DNA of 64,000 nucleotides from NCBI GenBank assembly GCA_963768085.1, contig CAVYGO010000003.1, forward strand, positions 1,817,124 through 1,881,123, in the 5' to 3' direction. Origin of the DNA: Pukyongia sp963768085. GTDB lineage: Bacteria > Bacteroidota > Bacteroidia > Flavobacteriales > Flavobacteriaceae. Positions 15,309 to 24,456 of the stretch are shown piece after piece. Each line of letters opens with the position of its first letter. The stretch's first letter is position 1. The position numbers were made by a program, and so were the translations under genes. Under the pieces are notes generated by a model, which was not told the origin of the DNA, searched no databases, and saw nothing but the letters and a program-made list of their open reading frames with translations.

Positions 15309-18161
15309 ATGCCAAAAAACAATACTTTAAAATCCATTCTTATTATCGGTTCAGGTCCGATAATCATTGGCCAGGCATGTGAATTCGACTACTCAGGTTC
15401 CCAGTCGCTGAGATCCCTTCGGGAAGACGGAATTGAGACGATCCTCATCAATTCCAATCCGGCTACGATCATGACCGATCCCACGATGGCCGACCATGTG
15501 TATTTGCTACCCCTCACTACCAAGTCTATTGTAAAAATTTTAAAGGATCATCCGCAGATTGATGCAGTGCTTCCAACCATGGGTGGACAGACCGCCTTAA
15601 ATTTGTGTATTGAAGCGGACGAAAAAGGCATATGGAAGGATTTTAATATTGAAATCATCGGTGTAGATATTGCCGCCATCAATATTACGGAAGACCGGGA
15701 GCAATTCAAGAACCTGATGAACAAGATCGGTATACCGGTTGCTCCGGCGAAAATTGCTAACTCCTTTCTTAAAGGTAAGGAGATTGCCCAGGAATTTGGT
15801 TTTCCGGTGGTTATCAGGCCATCTTTTACATTAGGTGGGACGGGTGCATCATTTGTTCATACGGAAGATCAATTTGATGAATTATTAACTCGCGGTCTTG
15901 AAGCTTCTCCAATTCACGAGGTCCTTATCGACAAGGCACTGGTGGGTTGGAAAGAATACGAATTGGAATTGTTGCGTGACAATAATGATAACGTGGTGAT
16001 TATCTGTACGATCGAAAATATGGATCCGATGGGAATTCACACGGGCGATTCGATTACGGTGGCTCCCGCAATGACTTTAAGTGATACCTGTTTTCAGCGA
16101 ATGCGGGACATGGCGATAAAAATGATGCGAAGTATTGGGGATTTCGCCGGGGGATGTAACGTGCAGTTTGCCGTGAGCCCGGATGAAAAAGAAGACATCA
16201 TTGCTATCGAGATAAATCCAAGGGTATCGCGTTCATCGGCGCTTGCATCTAAGGCCACAGGGTATCCCATTGCGAAAGTAGCTTCTAAACTGGCCATCGG
16301 GTATTCACTGGATGAACTTGACAACCAGATCACAAAATCTACTTCAGCATTGTTCGAACCTACCCTGGATTATGTAATTGTGAAGATCCCGAGATGGAAT
16401 TTCGATAAATTTGAAGGTTCCGAAAGGACTTTAGGTCTTCAAATGAAGGCCGTAGGAGAAGTGATGGGGATTGGACGATCTTTTCAGGAAGCGCTTCATA
16501 AAGCAACCCAATCGCTGGAAATAAAACGAAACGGACTGGGTGCGGATGGCAAAAGCTATACGAATTACGATCAGATCATCGATAAATTAACAAACGCCAG
16601 TTGGGATAGGGTTTTCGTGATTTACGATGCCATACAGATGGGAATACCATTAAGCAGGATACACGATATCACCAAAATAGATATGTGGTTCCTGAAGCAA
16701 TACGAAGAACTATATTACCTGGAAAAGGAAATTTCAGGCTATACGCTGGATACACTTCCAAGGGAATTATTACTGGAGGCAAAACAAAAAGGATATGGCG
16801 ATCGCCAGATAGCGCATATGCTGAAATGCCTTGAAAGTCAGGTTTACAATAAAAGAGATGAGCTTAACATACAACGTGTCTACAAACTGGTAGATACCTG
16901 TGCTGCCGAATTTAAAGCCGAAACACCCTATTATTACTCAACATTCGAGAACGAGATGCATACGGCTGACGGCAAGGAATATGCTGAAAATGATAGTGTT
17001 GTTACAGACAGAAAGAAGATCATCGTACTGGGATCGGGTCCGAACAGGATCGGACAGGGTATTGAGTTCGATTACTGCTGTGTACACGGGGTACTGGCAG
17101 CCAGTGAAGTCGGATATGAGACCATCATGATAAACTGTAATCCTGAAACCGTGTCAACCGATTTCGATGTGGCAGATAAACTCTATTTCGAACCGGTTTT
17201 CTGGGAACATATTTACGACATCATCCGTCATGAGAAACCTGAAGGCGTCATCGTCCAATTGGGAGGTCAGACCGCTCTTAAACTAGCAGAAAAGCTGGAT
17301 CGCTACGGAATCAAGATCATGGGTACGAGTTTCAAGGCCCTGGATCTGGCCGAAGATCGTGGCAGCTTTTCGGAGTTACTGAAGGAAAACAATATTCCTT
17401 ATCCTGAATTTGGTACTGCTGAAACGACCGAGGAAGCATTGGCCCTTGCAGATGTGCTGGATTTCCCGCTACTCATCCGTCCTTCCTATGTGCTGGGAGG
17501 CCAGGGTATGAAGATCGTGATCAACAAGCAGGAACTGGAAGAACATGTCGTGGATCTGCTTAGTAAGATACCGAACAACAAATTACTGTTGGATCATTAC
17601 CTGGATGGAGCCATAGAGGCAGAGGCGGATGCCATCTGTGATGGTGAAAATGTATACATCATAGGTATCATGGAGCACATTGAACCCTGCGGAATCCACT
17701 CGGGCGACTCTAATGCAACCTTGCCACCATTTAATCTTGGTGAATTTGTGATGCAGCAGATAAAGGATCACACTAAACAAATTGCCCTGGCACTAAAAAC
17801 TGTGGGTCTTATCAATATTCAATTCGCGATCAAGGACGACCAGGTGTATATTATTGAAGCGAATCCACGGGCATCCAGAACAGTACCTTTCATAGCTAAA
17901 GCTTATGGTGAACCCTATGTAAATTACGCTACCCAGGTGATGCTTGGACATAAGAAAGTAACCGATTTCGATTTCAACCCGCAGCTCGAAGGATATGCGA
18001 TCAAACAACCGGTCTTCAGTTTTAATAAATTCCCCAATGTGAATAAACAGTTAGGCCCGGAAATGAAGAGTACCGGAGAGAGTATACTATTTATCGATAG
18101 TTTAAAGGATGACGAATTCTACGAACTGTATTCACGTAGAAAGATGTACTTAACACGATAA
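15309..18161 (+). CDS. carB: carbamoyl phosphate synthase large subunit, short form without the MGS-like domain
   Basis: 950 aa. Makes carbamoyl phosphate from bicarbonate, ammonia (from CarA) and 2 ATP for pyrimidines and arginine. Two homologous ATP-grasp halves are seen: the first from about 10 with GSGPIIIGQACEFDYSG, the second from about 560 with GSGPNRIGQGIEFDYCC. Substrate-binding segments EINPRVSRSS and EANPRASRT are intact. The protein stops after the second ATP-grasp half at MYLTR. Enteric CarB has about 1073 aa, with a C-terminal MGS-like domain that binds UMP, IMP and ornithine. That domain is missing, as in related Flavobacteriaceae, so allosteric control must differ. No carA lies next to it. 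Confidence 0.95.
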   Translation: MPKNNTLKSILIIGSGPIIIGQACEFDYSGSQSLRSLREDGIETILINSNPATIMTDPTMADHVYLLPLTTKSIVKILKDHPQIDAVLPTMGGQTALNLCIEADEKGIWKDFNIEIIGVDIAAINITEDREQFKNLMNKIGIPVAPAKIANSFLKGKEIAQEFGFPVVIRPSFTLGGTGASFVHTEDQFDELLTRGLEASPIHEVLIDKALVGWKEYELELLRDNNDNVVIICTIENMDPMGIHTGDSITVAPAMTLSDTCFQRMRDMAIKMMRSIGDFAGGCNVQFAVSPDEKEDIIAIEINPRVSRSSALASKATGYPIAKVASKLAIGYSLDELDNQITKSTSALFEPTLDYVIVKIPRWNFDKFEGSERTLGLQMKAVGEVMGIGRSFQEALHKATQSLEIKRNGLGADGKSYTNYDQIIDKLTNASWDRVFVIYDAIQMGIPLSRIHDITKIDMWFLKQYEELYYLEKEISGYTLDTLPRELLLEAKQKGYGDRQIAHMLKCLESQVYNKRDELNIQRVYKLVDTCAAEFKAETPYYYSTFENEMHTADGKEYAENDSVVTDRKKIIVLGSGPNRIGQGIEFDYCCVHGVLAASEVGYETIMINCNPETVSTDFDVADKLYFEPVFWEHIYDIIRHEKPEGVIVQLGGQTALKLAEKLDRYGIKIMGTSFKALDLAEDRGSFSELLKENNIPYPEFGTAETTEEALALADVLDFPLLIRPSYVLGGQGMKIVINKQELEEHVVDLLSKIPNNKLLLDHYLDGAIEAEADAICDGENVYIIGIMEHIEPCGIHSGDSNATLPPFNLGEFVMQQIKDHTKQIALALKTVGLINIQFAIKDDQVYIIEANPRASRTVPFIAKAYGEPYVNYATQVMLGHKKVTDFDFNPQLEGYAIKQPVFSFNKFPNVNKQLGPEMKSTGESILFIDSLKDDEFYELYSRRKMYLTR

Positions 18162-18215
18162 AAACCAGAGAATACCGTTAAAAGCAGCGTTACGATAGTC
18201 GGAGAATATGATGGA

Positions 18216-18815
18216 TTAATCTCTGAAGTTAATGATGACCCATCTTTGTAAAACACCATCGTATACCAATTCTGCAATTCCAGTTCCGGAGGTAGATTCA
18301 AATCCACCAGCTAGTGTAACAATTCTGTTTTGGGCCAGCGATCCCGTATCTTCCTCTATTAGTTTGCAGTTATTGGCTGTTGTGTTCAATAGGATAATAT
18401 GGCGTCCATCTGTACCTCCTGCAATTCCGGTAATATCATAATTATTGGACGCACCCATTAGTCTGAATACTACAATATCATTATTAGTGGTATTTAGTTC
18501 TAGATCAACATCATCAAAATCTTGGCCGGGGCTCGTTGTTGTGAAATTTTCAGTTGCAATTAAGTACTTGGTATTTCCTCCTGTAGCTGCATCCAGAACA
18601 CCAGCATTCAAGGTCAGATTGGATCCTATTGTTACCTCATTGACTGTTCCATTGGCATCCATCCCCATCAACCCCGTAGCAGTCGATGGATTGGTATTTG
18701 TAATTCTCATGGAACCTTCTACATGGAGAGTTTCCTGAGGGGAGGTTGTACCTACACCAACCTGGCATATAACAAATTGTGGTACAAATATTAAAATAAG
18801 TAAAAGGCTTTTCAT
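18216..18815 (-). CDS. secreted protein with VGVGTTSP-type repeat start
   Basis: 199 aa. The signal peptide (about 1-17) is followed by QVGVGTTSPQETLHVEGSM, a segment found at the start of many Bacteroidota secreted proteins related to phage tail-fibre and S74-associated proteins. The rest is Thr/Asn/Gly-rich beta sequence. No T9SS sorting domain and no S74 peptidase are visible. Function unknown. It is convergent with carB. Confidence 0.7.
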   Translation of the reverse strand: MKSLLLILIFVPQFVICQVGVGTTSPQETLHVEGSMRITNTNPSTATGLMGMDANGTVNEVTIGSNLTLNAGVLDAATGGNTKYLIATENFTTTSPGQDFDDVDLELNTTNNDIVVFRLMGASNNYDITGIAGGTDGRHIILLNTTANNCKLIEEDTGSLAQNRIVTLAGGFESTSGTGIAELVYDGVLQRWVIINFRD

Positions 18816-19230
18816 TTAGTAAGGTTTATTAATTGGGTAAAGATCAACTATCTCGATAACAGATCAATCATTGAAATTTACGTTTTCGACAAAATGTCTC
18901 TTATGCAGTTAAAAGAGACTAAAAAATCGATTGACTATACGCTGTCAGTTGTTGAAAATTGGATATAGTATTCAATTTAGTTCTTAGCAGATACTGGGGG
19001 CCAAATTAAGTTTTTGTATCAATAATTATTTTTTTACTATTTTTATTTCAACGGTCGTTTATATCTAGGATATGCTCTTAGGAAGATACCTCTAAGAGGA
19101 TTGAAGCTATTCATGTTACATAATTTAGTTCCGGCTCGCCGGAGTTTTTTTATGTTCACTTAGGAATTTAAAAAAAATAAGATGTTGTATCTTTAAACGT
19201 ATAATCCAATTCTATTAAAGAAACTATACC
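18816..19230. other. 415-nt intergenic region with a terminator that follows no gene
   Basis: No ORF of useful size was found on either strand. It holds an inverted repeat CTCTTAG/CTAAGAG at about 19074-19098, a T-rich terminator hairpin (CCGG-CTCG-CCGG) at about 19127-19147, and possible promoter boxes TTTG (19013) and TATTTTTA (19038) 21 nt apart. A small RNA from about 19052 to 19147 would explain the orphan terminator. TATCTTTA near 19189 may be the -7 box of the next gene. Confidence 0.35.
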
Positions 19231-20082
19231 ATGAAAAAAATTATTCTTTTGGCGACCACGGTTTGCGTCGCTTTTTCAGCAAATGCTCAGATATCAACAC
19301 CCCAAATAAGTGATTTTGAAGATGGTACTGTTCAAGGATGGACCAACGGCGCCGCCTCACCTAATCAACCCACGAATATACCTACAGGTGGGCCAGCAGG
19401 GGCAGACGATAATTTTTTAGAAGAAATAAGTGCGGGAGGTAGTGGCGCAGGAAGCAAATTGGTAATTCAGAATGATGATTCGGAATGGACCGGTGATTAT
19501 CTAAGTGCAGGCGTTGGACTACTTTCTGCGAATGTTAAAAATGGAGGTTCAGAAGATCTGTTTTTAAGAATCGCTTTGGAAGGTGGTTCAGACAATACAA
19601 GAATGTATACCGATAATTCCTTTGCCTTACCCGCTAGCCAGACAACCTGGACCTTTTTCGATTTAGTTCTTGATAATTCTGCAAACTGGAGCATTGTGAG
19701 TGGCGCAAGTACTGTAGAGCAGGTGCTGCAGGACGTTGCCCAAATTAGAATTTTAAGCAGCCAGAGCGGAGGCTTTAACGGAGATGCAGTGGCCGGTGTG
19801 CTGCATATTGACAATATTACCGCTGATGTTCTCTTAATAGGTTTTGATGATAATACATTTAATGATTTGGTAACCTATCCAAACCCTGTTTCAGATATTC
19901 TTAACATCGAATCAGCTGTCCAGGTGGATAATTACCAGATCTTCAATGTAGCGGGACAACTTGTTTCCGAAGGGGAATTAGAAGTGCAGTTTCTGCAGGT
20001 TTCTGATCTAAGTGAAGGGCTGTATTTCCTGAAGTTATCTAACGTTATCGGTTCACGAACGATAAAGTTTGTGAAGCGATAA
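19231..20082 (+). CDS. T9SS-secreted protein with type A sorting domain
   Basis: 283 aa. Signal peptide 1-19 (ends SANAQ). The middle (about 20-205) is a beta-rich carbohydrate-binding-like or LamG-like domain of unknown ligand. The C-terminal 75 residues are a type A sorting domain: YPNPVSDILNIES, YQIFNVAGQLV, LSEGLYFLKLSN, then FVKR at the end. It should be exported by SecYEG, then by T9SS, and either anchored on the cell surface or released. It stands alone between two similar GC-rich terminators. Confidence 0.85.
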   Translation: MKKIILLATTVCVAFSANAQISTPQISDFEDGTVQGWTNGAASPNQPTNIPTGGPAGADDNFLEEISAGGSGAGSKLVIQNDDSEWTGDYLSAGVGLLSANVKNGGSEDLFLRIALEGGSDNTRMYTDNSFALPASQTTWTFFDLVLDNSANWSIVSGASTVEQVLQDVAQIRILSSQSGGFNGDAVAGVLHIDNITADVLLIGFDDNTFNDLVTYPNPVSDILNIESAVQVDNYQIFNVAGQLVSEGELEVQFLQVSDLSEGLYFLKLSNVIGSRTIKFVKR

Positions 20083-20105
20083 TGATCATTGAAAAAGTAA
20101 AATTT

Positions 20106-20131
20106 AAACTCCGGCTTGCCGGAGTTTTTTT
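20106..20131 (+). terminator. intrinsic terminator
   Basis: ACTCCGG-CTTG-CCGGAGT (stem 20108-20114 and 20119-20125) followed by seven T. It closely resembles the hairpin at 19127-19147 on the other side of the T9SS gene. Confidence 0.9.
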
Positions 20132-20205
20132 GTTTACTGGTAGGGATTTTTGATTCTGAATTGTTCCATTAGTATAAAACAACTTAAACCTTTAAACAAA
20201 AGATT

Positions 20206-20781
20206 ATGAAAAAGTATGTACTCATCATCGCCTTTTTTGCTTCTATTTCACTTACAGCTCAAACAACTTTCGACATCGACTGGGAAGTTGGTGTGAACGG
20301 TGTTCCGGCTAGTCCTACTGTTGAACCAGGCGATACTGTTCGCTGGACATGGACAGACGCATTACCACATAGTGTTACAAGTGAATCTGGAAGTCAGCAA
20401 AACTTCGATAGTGGAATTATCACCGGATTGGGAACCGAGTTCTCCTTTACCTTTACCCAGATTGGAACCAACGATTACCGATGCGATGTGCACTCCAATA
20501 TGTTCGGAACCATTACGGTGGAAGAAATTCTTTCCACTGAAGATAAATTTATAAAGAGTTTGAATTTCTATCCCAACCCGGCACAGGAGCAATTGAACAT
20601 TTTCTCTCTCTTCAAGATAGACAGTTACAGCGTTCATAATATTGCCGGTCAACGCGTGATGCATGATACCGACGACGGAAATTTCAGTACGCTTAATGTT
20701 TCTTCATTACAGCCAGGAATTTACTTTGTACGGGTAACTTCAGGCGATATGTCGCATACGCAAAAAGTGATTATCGAATAA
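20206..20781 (+). CDS. cupredoxin with T9SS type A sorting domain
   Basis: 191 aa. Signal peptide 1-19. A plastocyanin/azurin-like domain (about 22-106) has a full type 1 copper site: His55 in LPHSV, Cys93, His96 and Met99 in YRCDVHSNMFG. A T9SS type A sorting domain follows (FYPNPAQEQLNI, then LQPGIYFVRV). It should be a cell-surface copper electron carrier. It is the first gene of a close-set operon with a haem-binding lipoprotein, YceI, OB-fold and DUF5777 genes (gaps of 5-10 nt). Confidence 0.88.
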   Translation: MKKYVLIIAFFASISLTAQTTFDIDWEVGVNGVPASPTVEPGDTVRWTWTDALPHSVTSESGSQQNFDSGIITGLGTEFSFTFTQIGTNDYRCDVHSNMFGTITVEEILSTEDKFIKSLNFYPNPAQEQLNIFSLFKIDSYSVHNIAGQRVMHDTDDGNFSTLNVSSLQPGIYFVRVTSGDMSHTQKVIIE

Positions 20782-20788
20782 CAATACG

Positions 20789-21163
20789 ATGAAATCCTTA
20801 CTTACTATACTTTTAGGAGCAGCCATGCTCACAATACTGCATGGCTGTACAGCAAGGAATCTGGATGATTTGGAACCTGTACAACAGGAGATTCCTATAG
20901 ATCTTGTGACCTTTCAGGATGTTCGGTTTGTTTTCGATAATATTTGTCAGCAATGTCATTCGAACCCTCCTCAAAATGGTGCTCCCATGCCATTAGTTAC
21001 CTATACGAATGTTAAAAATGCGGTGGAAAACCGCGGACTTCTCGACCGGGTAAGTCGGCCGGAGGGAGCGCAAGGACTCATGCCACTTGGTGGCCCGAGG
21101 CTACCGCAATCCACTATTGATCTGCTCGTTCAATGGAATACGGATGGTCTATTAGAAAACTAA
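20789..21163 (+). CDS. monohaem c-type cytochrome-like lipoprotein
   Basis: 124 aa. A lipobox LHGC gives lipidated Cys20. CQQCH at 53-57 is a haem c attachment site. Candidate axial Met residues are Met67 (APMPLV) and the Met of GLMPLGG. The fold is short for a cytochrome c domain but matches small haem-binding lipoproteins in Bacteroidota. It lies 7 nt after the cupredoxin gene, consistent with electron passage between the two. Confidence 0.8.
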   Translation: MKSLLTILLGAAMLTILHGCTARNLDDLEPVQQEIPIDLVTFQDVRFVFDNICQQCHSNPPQNGAPMPLVTYTNVKNAVENRGLLDRVSRPEGAQGLMPLGGPRLPQSTIDLLVQWNTDGLLEN

Positions 21164-21173
21164 AAAATATATT

Positions 21174-21722
21174 ATGAAAAAGATTGTATTAGTCCTGAGC
21201 GCAATTGCGCTCCTGGCCTGCCAGACCCATGCTCAGGAGAAAATCAAAACGAAATCCGGTAGCATTACTTTCGAAGCTTCTGTTCCTTCCTTTGAGCAGG
21301 TAAAAGCAGTGAATGATAATGTGAGCGCGATTCTGAATACGGAAACCGGGGAATTTGCTGCACTTGCTCTTATGAAAGGATTTCGGTTTAAGGTAGCCCT
21401 TATGGAAGAACATTTTAACGAGAACTATGTCGAATCTTCCACCTATCCGAAAGCGGTTTTTAAAGGTACCCTGTCAAACTTCAATGAAAGTGCTATAGTC
21501 AGCAATCCTTCAGAATATAATTTAACCGGCAGTATTAGTATGCATGGTGAAACCCATGAGATCAATACTATAGTGAAGTTATGGAAGGAGGGAGATGGTA
21601 TTATGCTTTCCACTACTTTTTTTCTGAAACCTTCCGATTTCAATATTAAGATCCCCGCAGTGGTGAGCAAAAAAATCGCCGAGAAAGTTGAGGTGGAGGC
21701 AGAATTCAAACTTTCAATTTAA
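21174..21722 (+). CDS. YceI family protein
   Basis: 182 aa. Signal peptide about 1-20. The lipocalin-like YceI fold is recognised from KSGSITFEASVPSFEQVKAV, the segment FRFKVALMEEHFNENYVES and SISMHGETHEI. YceI proteins are periplasmic and bind isoprenoid or amphiphilic ligands. It is the third gene of the cupredoxin operon. Confidence 0.88.
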   Translation: MKKIVLVLSAIALLACQTHAQEKIKTKSGSITFEASVPSFEQVKAVNDNVSAILNTETGEFAALALMKGFRFKVALMEEHFNENYVESSTYPKAVFKGTLSNFNESAIVSNPSEYNLTGSISMHGETHEINTIVKLWKEGDGIMLSTTFFLKPSDFNIKIPAVVSKKIAEKVEVEAEFKLSI

Positions 21723-21727
21723 TAGAG

Positions 21728-22102
21728 ATGAAGAAGAAAGTGATTACAGGTGTTATCCTTCTATTAGCCCTAATTGGAGTAATAGGCTACAATTATCTCT
21801 ACCAGGACCATCGGGAAATAACCACTGAACAGCCCAAAGCGGAGCTGACCTCCGATTCCATATTGGAACTCTTTAAAAAAGATGCGGCTAACAATCTACT
21901 CAATGCCACTGTTAGTGTAAAAGGTATTATTTCTGAAATCGACGGTAGCAGCCTTACCCTGGATGATAAAGTCTCCTGCAGTTTTACTGAACTATCGATG
22001 AATCTAATTATTGGTGATTCCGCTGTACTGAAGGGCCGCTGTATTGGTTATGACGATCTATTCGAGATCGTAAAACTGGATCAATGTTCAATAATTAAAT
22101 AG
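21728..22102 (+). CDS. membrane-anchored OB-fold (tRNA_anti-like) protein
   Basis: 124 aa. One N-terminal transmembrane or signal-anchor helix (about 4-22), then an OB-fold-like beta domain with NATVSVKGIISEIDGSSLTL and VLKGRCIGYDD. Despite the family name no RNA role is implied, since the domain faces the periplasm. It sits between the YceI and DUF5777 genes, 5 and 7 nt away. Confidence 0.78.
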   Translation: MKKKVITGVILLLALIGVIGYNYLYQDHREITTEQPKAELTSDSILELFKKDAANNLLNATVSVKGIISEIDGSSLTLDDKVSCSFTELSMNLIIGDSAVLKGRCIGYDDLFEIVKLDQCSIIK

Positions 22103-22109
22103 AACTCAG

Positions 22110-22994
22110 ATGAAAAAATTATGCTTATTGTTATTATTCCTTCCATTTTTTAGTATTTCACAGGACGATCTACTTGAAGAATTAGAAGGAACGATCACCG
22201 AAGATAATACTGTGGACGCTGCCTTTAAAGGCCTTAAAATTGTGAATTTCGAATCTACAAAACTAGCTCATCAGAAGGAATTCTACTTCGTAGTGGCACA
22301 TAGATTCGGTTCCGTAAAGAATGGAATCGACGACTTCTTCGGCCTGGATGAGGCGGTAACCCAATTGAAATTCATATACGGTATAAACGAGTGGTTAAAT
22401 ATTGGTGTTGCCCGGAGTTCCTACCAAAAAACTTATGGAGGTCATTTAAAGTATAGACTCATTCAGCAACATAAAGAAGGCTTTCCATTTACCGTAGTGG
22501 GTTATAATTTAATGGCGATCAATACAGCTTTGGATGAAAATCTGTACACCAATTTAAAGTTCAGTGACAGAATTACCTACACTTCACAGGTCCTGGTGTC
22601 TAGAAAGGTCAGTGAAAGATTGTCCTTGCTGCTGGCTCCAACCTATATACATGAAAACCTGGCAACCAGGAGTGTTATGGTGCTTGCAGATGATACCACC
22701 CTGAACTTTGATGAAGAAAACGATCAGTTTGCTGTTGGAGTAGGTGGTCGATTTAAACTCACTACCAGATGGAGCATTAATATGGATTATGGGATTCATC
22801 TCAACAGGAACAGAAACTCCAACTTCAAAAATCCTTTTTCGGTAGGGGTAGACCTGGAAACCGGCGGACATGTATTTCAAATGCATTTCACTAATGCCCA
22901 GGCCATGTTCGAAGATGGATTTATTGTGCGGGGAGCAGGAGATTGGAGTGATGGGGATTTTTATTTCGGATTTAACCTGAGCAGGGTATTTTAA
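22110..22994 (+). CDS. DUF5777 family outer-membrane beta-barrel protein
   Basis: 294 aa. Signal peptide 1-17. The mature region has alternating amphipathic strands with the DUF5777 features FYFVVAHRFGSV, NEWLNIGVARSSYQK and VGVGGRFKLTTRW, and ends in an aromatic residue (NLSRVF), as expected for outer-membrane barrels. It is the last gene of the operon and might link the surface cupredoxin and periplasmic haem protein to the envelope. The function is unknown. Confidence 0.85.
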   Translation: MKKLCLLLLFLPFFSISQDDLLEELEGTITEDNTVDAAFKGLKIVNFESTKLAHQKEFYFVVAHRFGSVKNGIDDFFGLDEAVTQLKFIYGINEWLNIGVARSSYQKTYGGHLKYRLIQQHKEGFPFTVVGYNLMAINTALDENLYTNLKFSDRITYTSQVLVSRKVSERLSLLLAPTYIHENLATRSVMVLADDTTLNFDEENDQFAVGVGGRFKLTTRWSINMDYGIHLNRNRNSNFKNPFSVGVDLETGGHVFQMHFTNAQAMFEDGFIVRGAGDWSDGDFYFGFNLSRVF

Positions 22995-23035
22995 CTTCAA
23001 TCACTGTTTTTAGAAAAAAGAATATCTGAATCACT

Positions 23036-23080
23036 GGTTCTCGATACAATCCCGCCATACGGGATCACTCGAACCGACAG
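23036..23080 (+). repeat. REP-like palindromic element, copy 1
   Basis: GGTTCTCGATACAATCCCG, an inner CCATACGGG, then ATCACTCGAACCGACAG. The CCCG/CGGG core forms a hairpin. The same element occurs inverted at 60334-60377 and in variants at 53585 and 54959. It lies between the convergent DUF5777 and rmuC genes. Confidence 0.75.
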
Positions 23081-23084
23081 TTTG

Positions 23085-24407
23085 TTATTCTTCTCCTTCT
23101 TCTTCAGATCGTTTAATTAACTTTTCATCGATATGCTTGCTGGCCTTAGCCCCAAGTTTTTTCAAATTCTCGACACGCCTGATTAAATTTCCGCGACCCG
23201 TGAGTTTCTTCATAGCGCTTTCGTATGTTCCCTGTACCGTCCCGATCTGCTTACCAACTTTTATTAGTTCATCGGTAAGATTGGTAAATGAGTCGTATAA
23301 CGCACCGGCTTCTTTAGCGATAGCCAGCGCGTTCTGTGTTTGTCGGTCATTCTGCCAAAGGTTGTCCACAAGCCGTAAAGCTGCGAGCAGGGTAGAAGGC
23401 GTTACTATGATCACCTGTTTATCGAAGGCATCTTCATAGATCCTGGGTTCGGAAGCGGCGGCAATAGCGAAAGCAGGTTCGATAGGCACGAACATAAAAA
23501 CGGTGTCCGGGCTCTCATCCATCAGGTAATGATATTTTTTTCCACTGAGATCGTCTATGTGTTTTTTAATTGAAGCAATATGTTTTTTCAAATGCGCTTT
23601 CTTCAATTCTTCATCTTCTTCAGAAACAAATCTTTCGAAATCCACCAGTGAAACTTTACTATCCACGATCATCTTCTTACCATCGGGCAGATGGATAAGT
23701 ACGTCCGTTTGAAGTCGTTTCCCGGATTCATTCTCATGGCTATCCTGGGTGGTATATTCACGCCCTTTTTCAAGACCCGATTTTTCCAGTATTCTGGTGA
23801 GTACCAACTCTCCCCAGTTCCCCTGCATTTTGGAATCGCCCTTCAGAGCTTTGGTTAGGTTATCGGCTTCCTTACTTATTTGCCTGTTTAGTTCAGAAAG
23901 GTGTTTTAGTTGCTCTTTTAGTTCACTGTGGCGACCCACACTTTCCTTATTGGTGTCTTCAACCTTTTTCTCGAAGGTCTTGATTTTTTCCTGAAGCGGA
24001 TTCAATATTGTCTCCAGATTCTCCTTGTTCTGTTTGGTAAACTTCGATGATTTCTCGTCCAGGATCTTATTGGCCAGGTTTTCGAACTCCTTGGTAAATT
24101 TCTCCTGTAGCTTTTCGACTTCCGCCATCTGCTTACGATTCTCTTTCTCAAGACCATCGAATTCTGTATTCCTTCGTACCAGTTCGCTATTGAGAAAGTC
24201 TTTTTGTTTCCGAATTTCCTCCCGTTCATTCAATACATTCTGAAATCGCTCATGGAGTCGTTCCTGTTGTAATTCCGACTGGTCCAGGCGTTCTTCCATT
24301 TTGCTGGTTTCCGCCTTTTGCTTCAATATGGCTATCAGATTACCAATAAAGGCTCCGATGAGCAAACAAATGCCGGCTAGTAGTAAAAAAAGAAAGGTCT
24401 CGTTCAT
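23085..24407 (-). CDS. rmuC: DNA recombination protein RmuC
   Basis: 440 aa. N-terminal transmembrane helix (about 4-26), a long coiled coil (about 30-180, rich in E/K/Q/L), then the RmuC nuclease-like domain from KGDSKMQGNWGELVLTRILE through LIHLPDGKKMIVDSKVSLVDFE. RmuC limits recombination between inverted repeats and has a PD-(D/E)XK-type core. A single gene, with a repeat element behind it. Confidence 0.93.
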   Translation of the reverse strand: MNETFLFLLLAGICLLIGAFIGNLIAILKQKAETSKMEERLDQSELQQERLHERFQNVLNEREEIRKQKDFLNSELVRRNTEFDGLEKENRKQMAEVEKLQEKFTKEFENLANKILDEKSSKFTKQNKENLETILNPLQEKIKTFEKKVEDTNKESVGRHSELKEQLKHLSELNRQISKEADNLTKALKGDSKMQGNWGELVLTRILEKSGLEKGREYTTQDSHENESGKRLQTDVLIHLPDGKKMIVDSKVSLVDFERFVSEEDEELKKAHLKKHIASIKKHIDDLSGKKYHYLMDESPDTVFMFVPIEPAFAIAAASEPRIYEDAFDKQVIIVTPSTLLAALRLVDNLWQNDRQTQNALAIAKEAGALYDSFTNLTDELIKVGKQIGTVQGTYESAMKKLTGRGNLIRRVENLKKLGAKASKHIDEKLIKRSEEEGEE

Positions 24408-24456
24408 GAGGTTGTTCGGTAAAAGAGGGAATTTGAATTCTGTCTCTCAAAGATAA

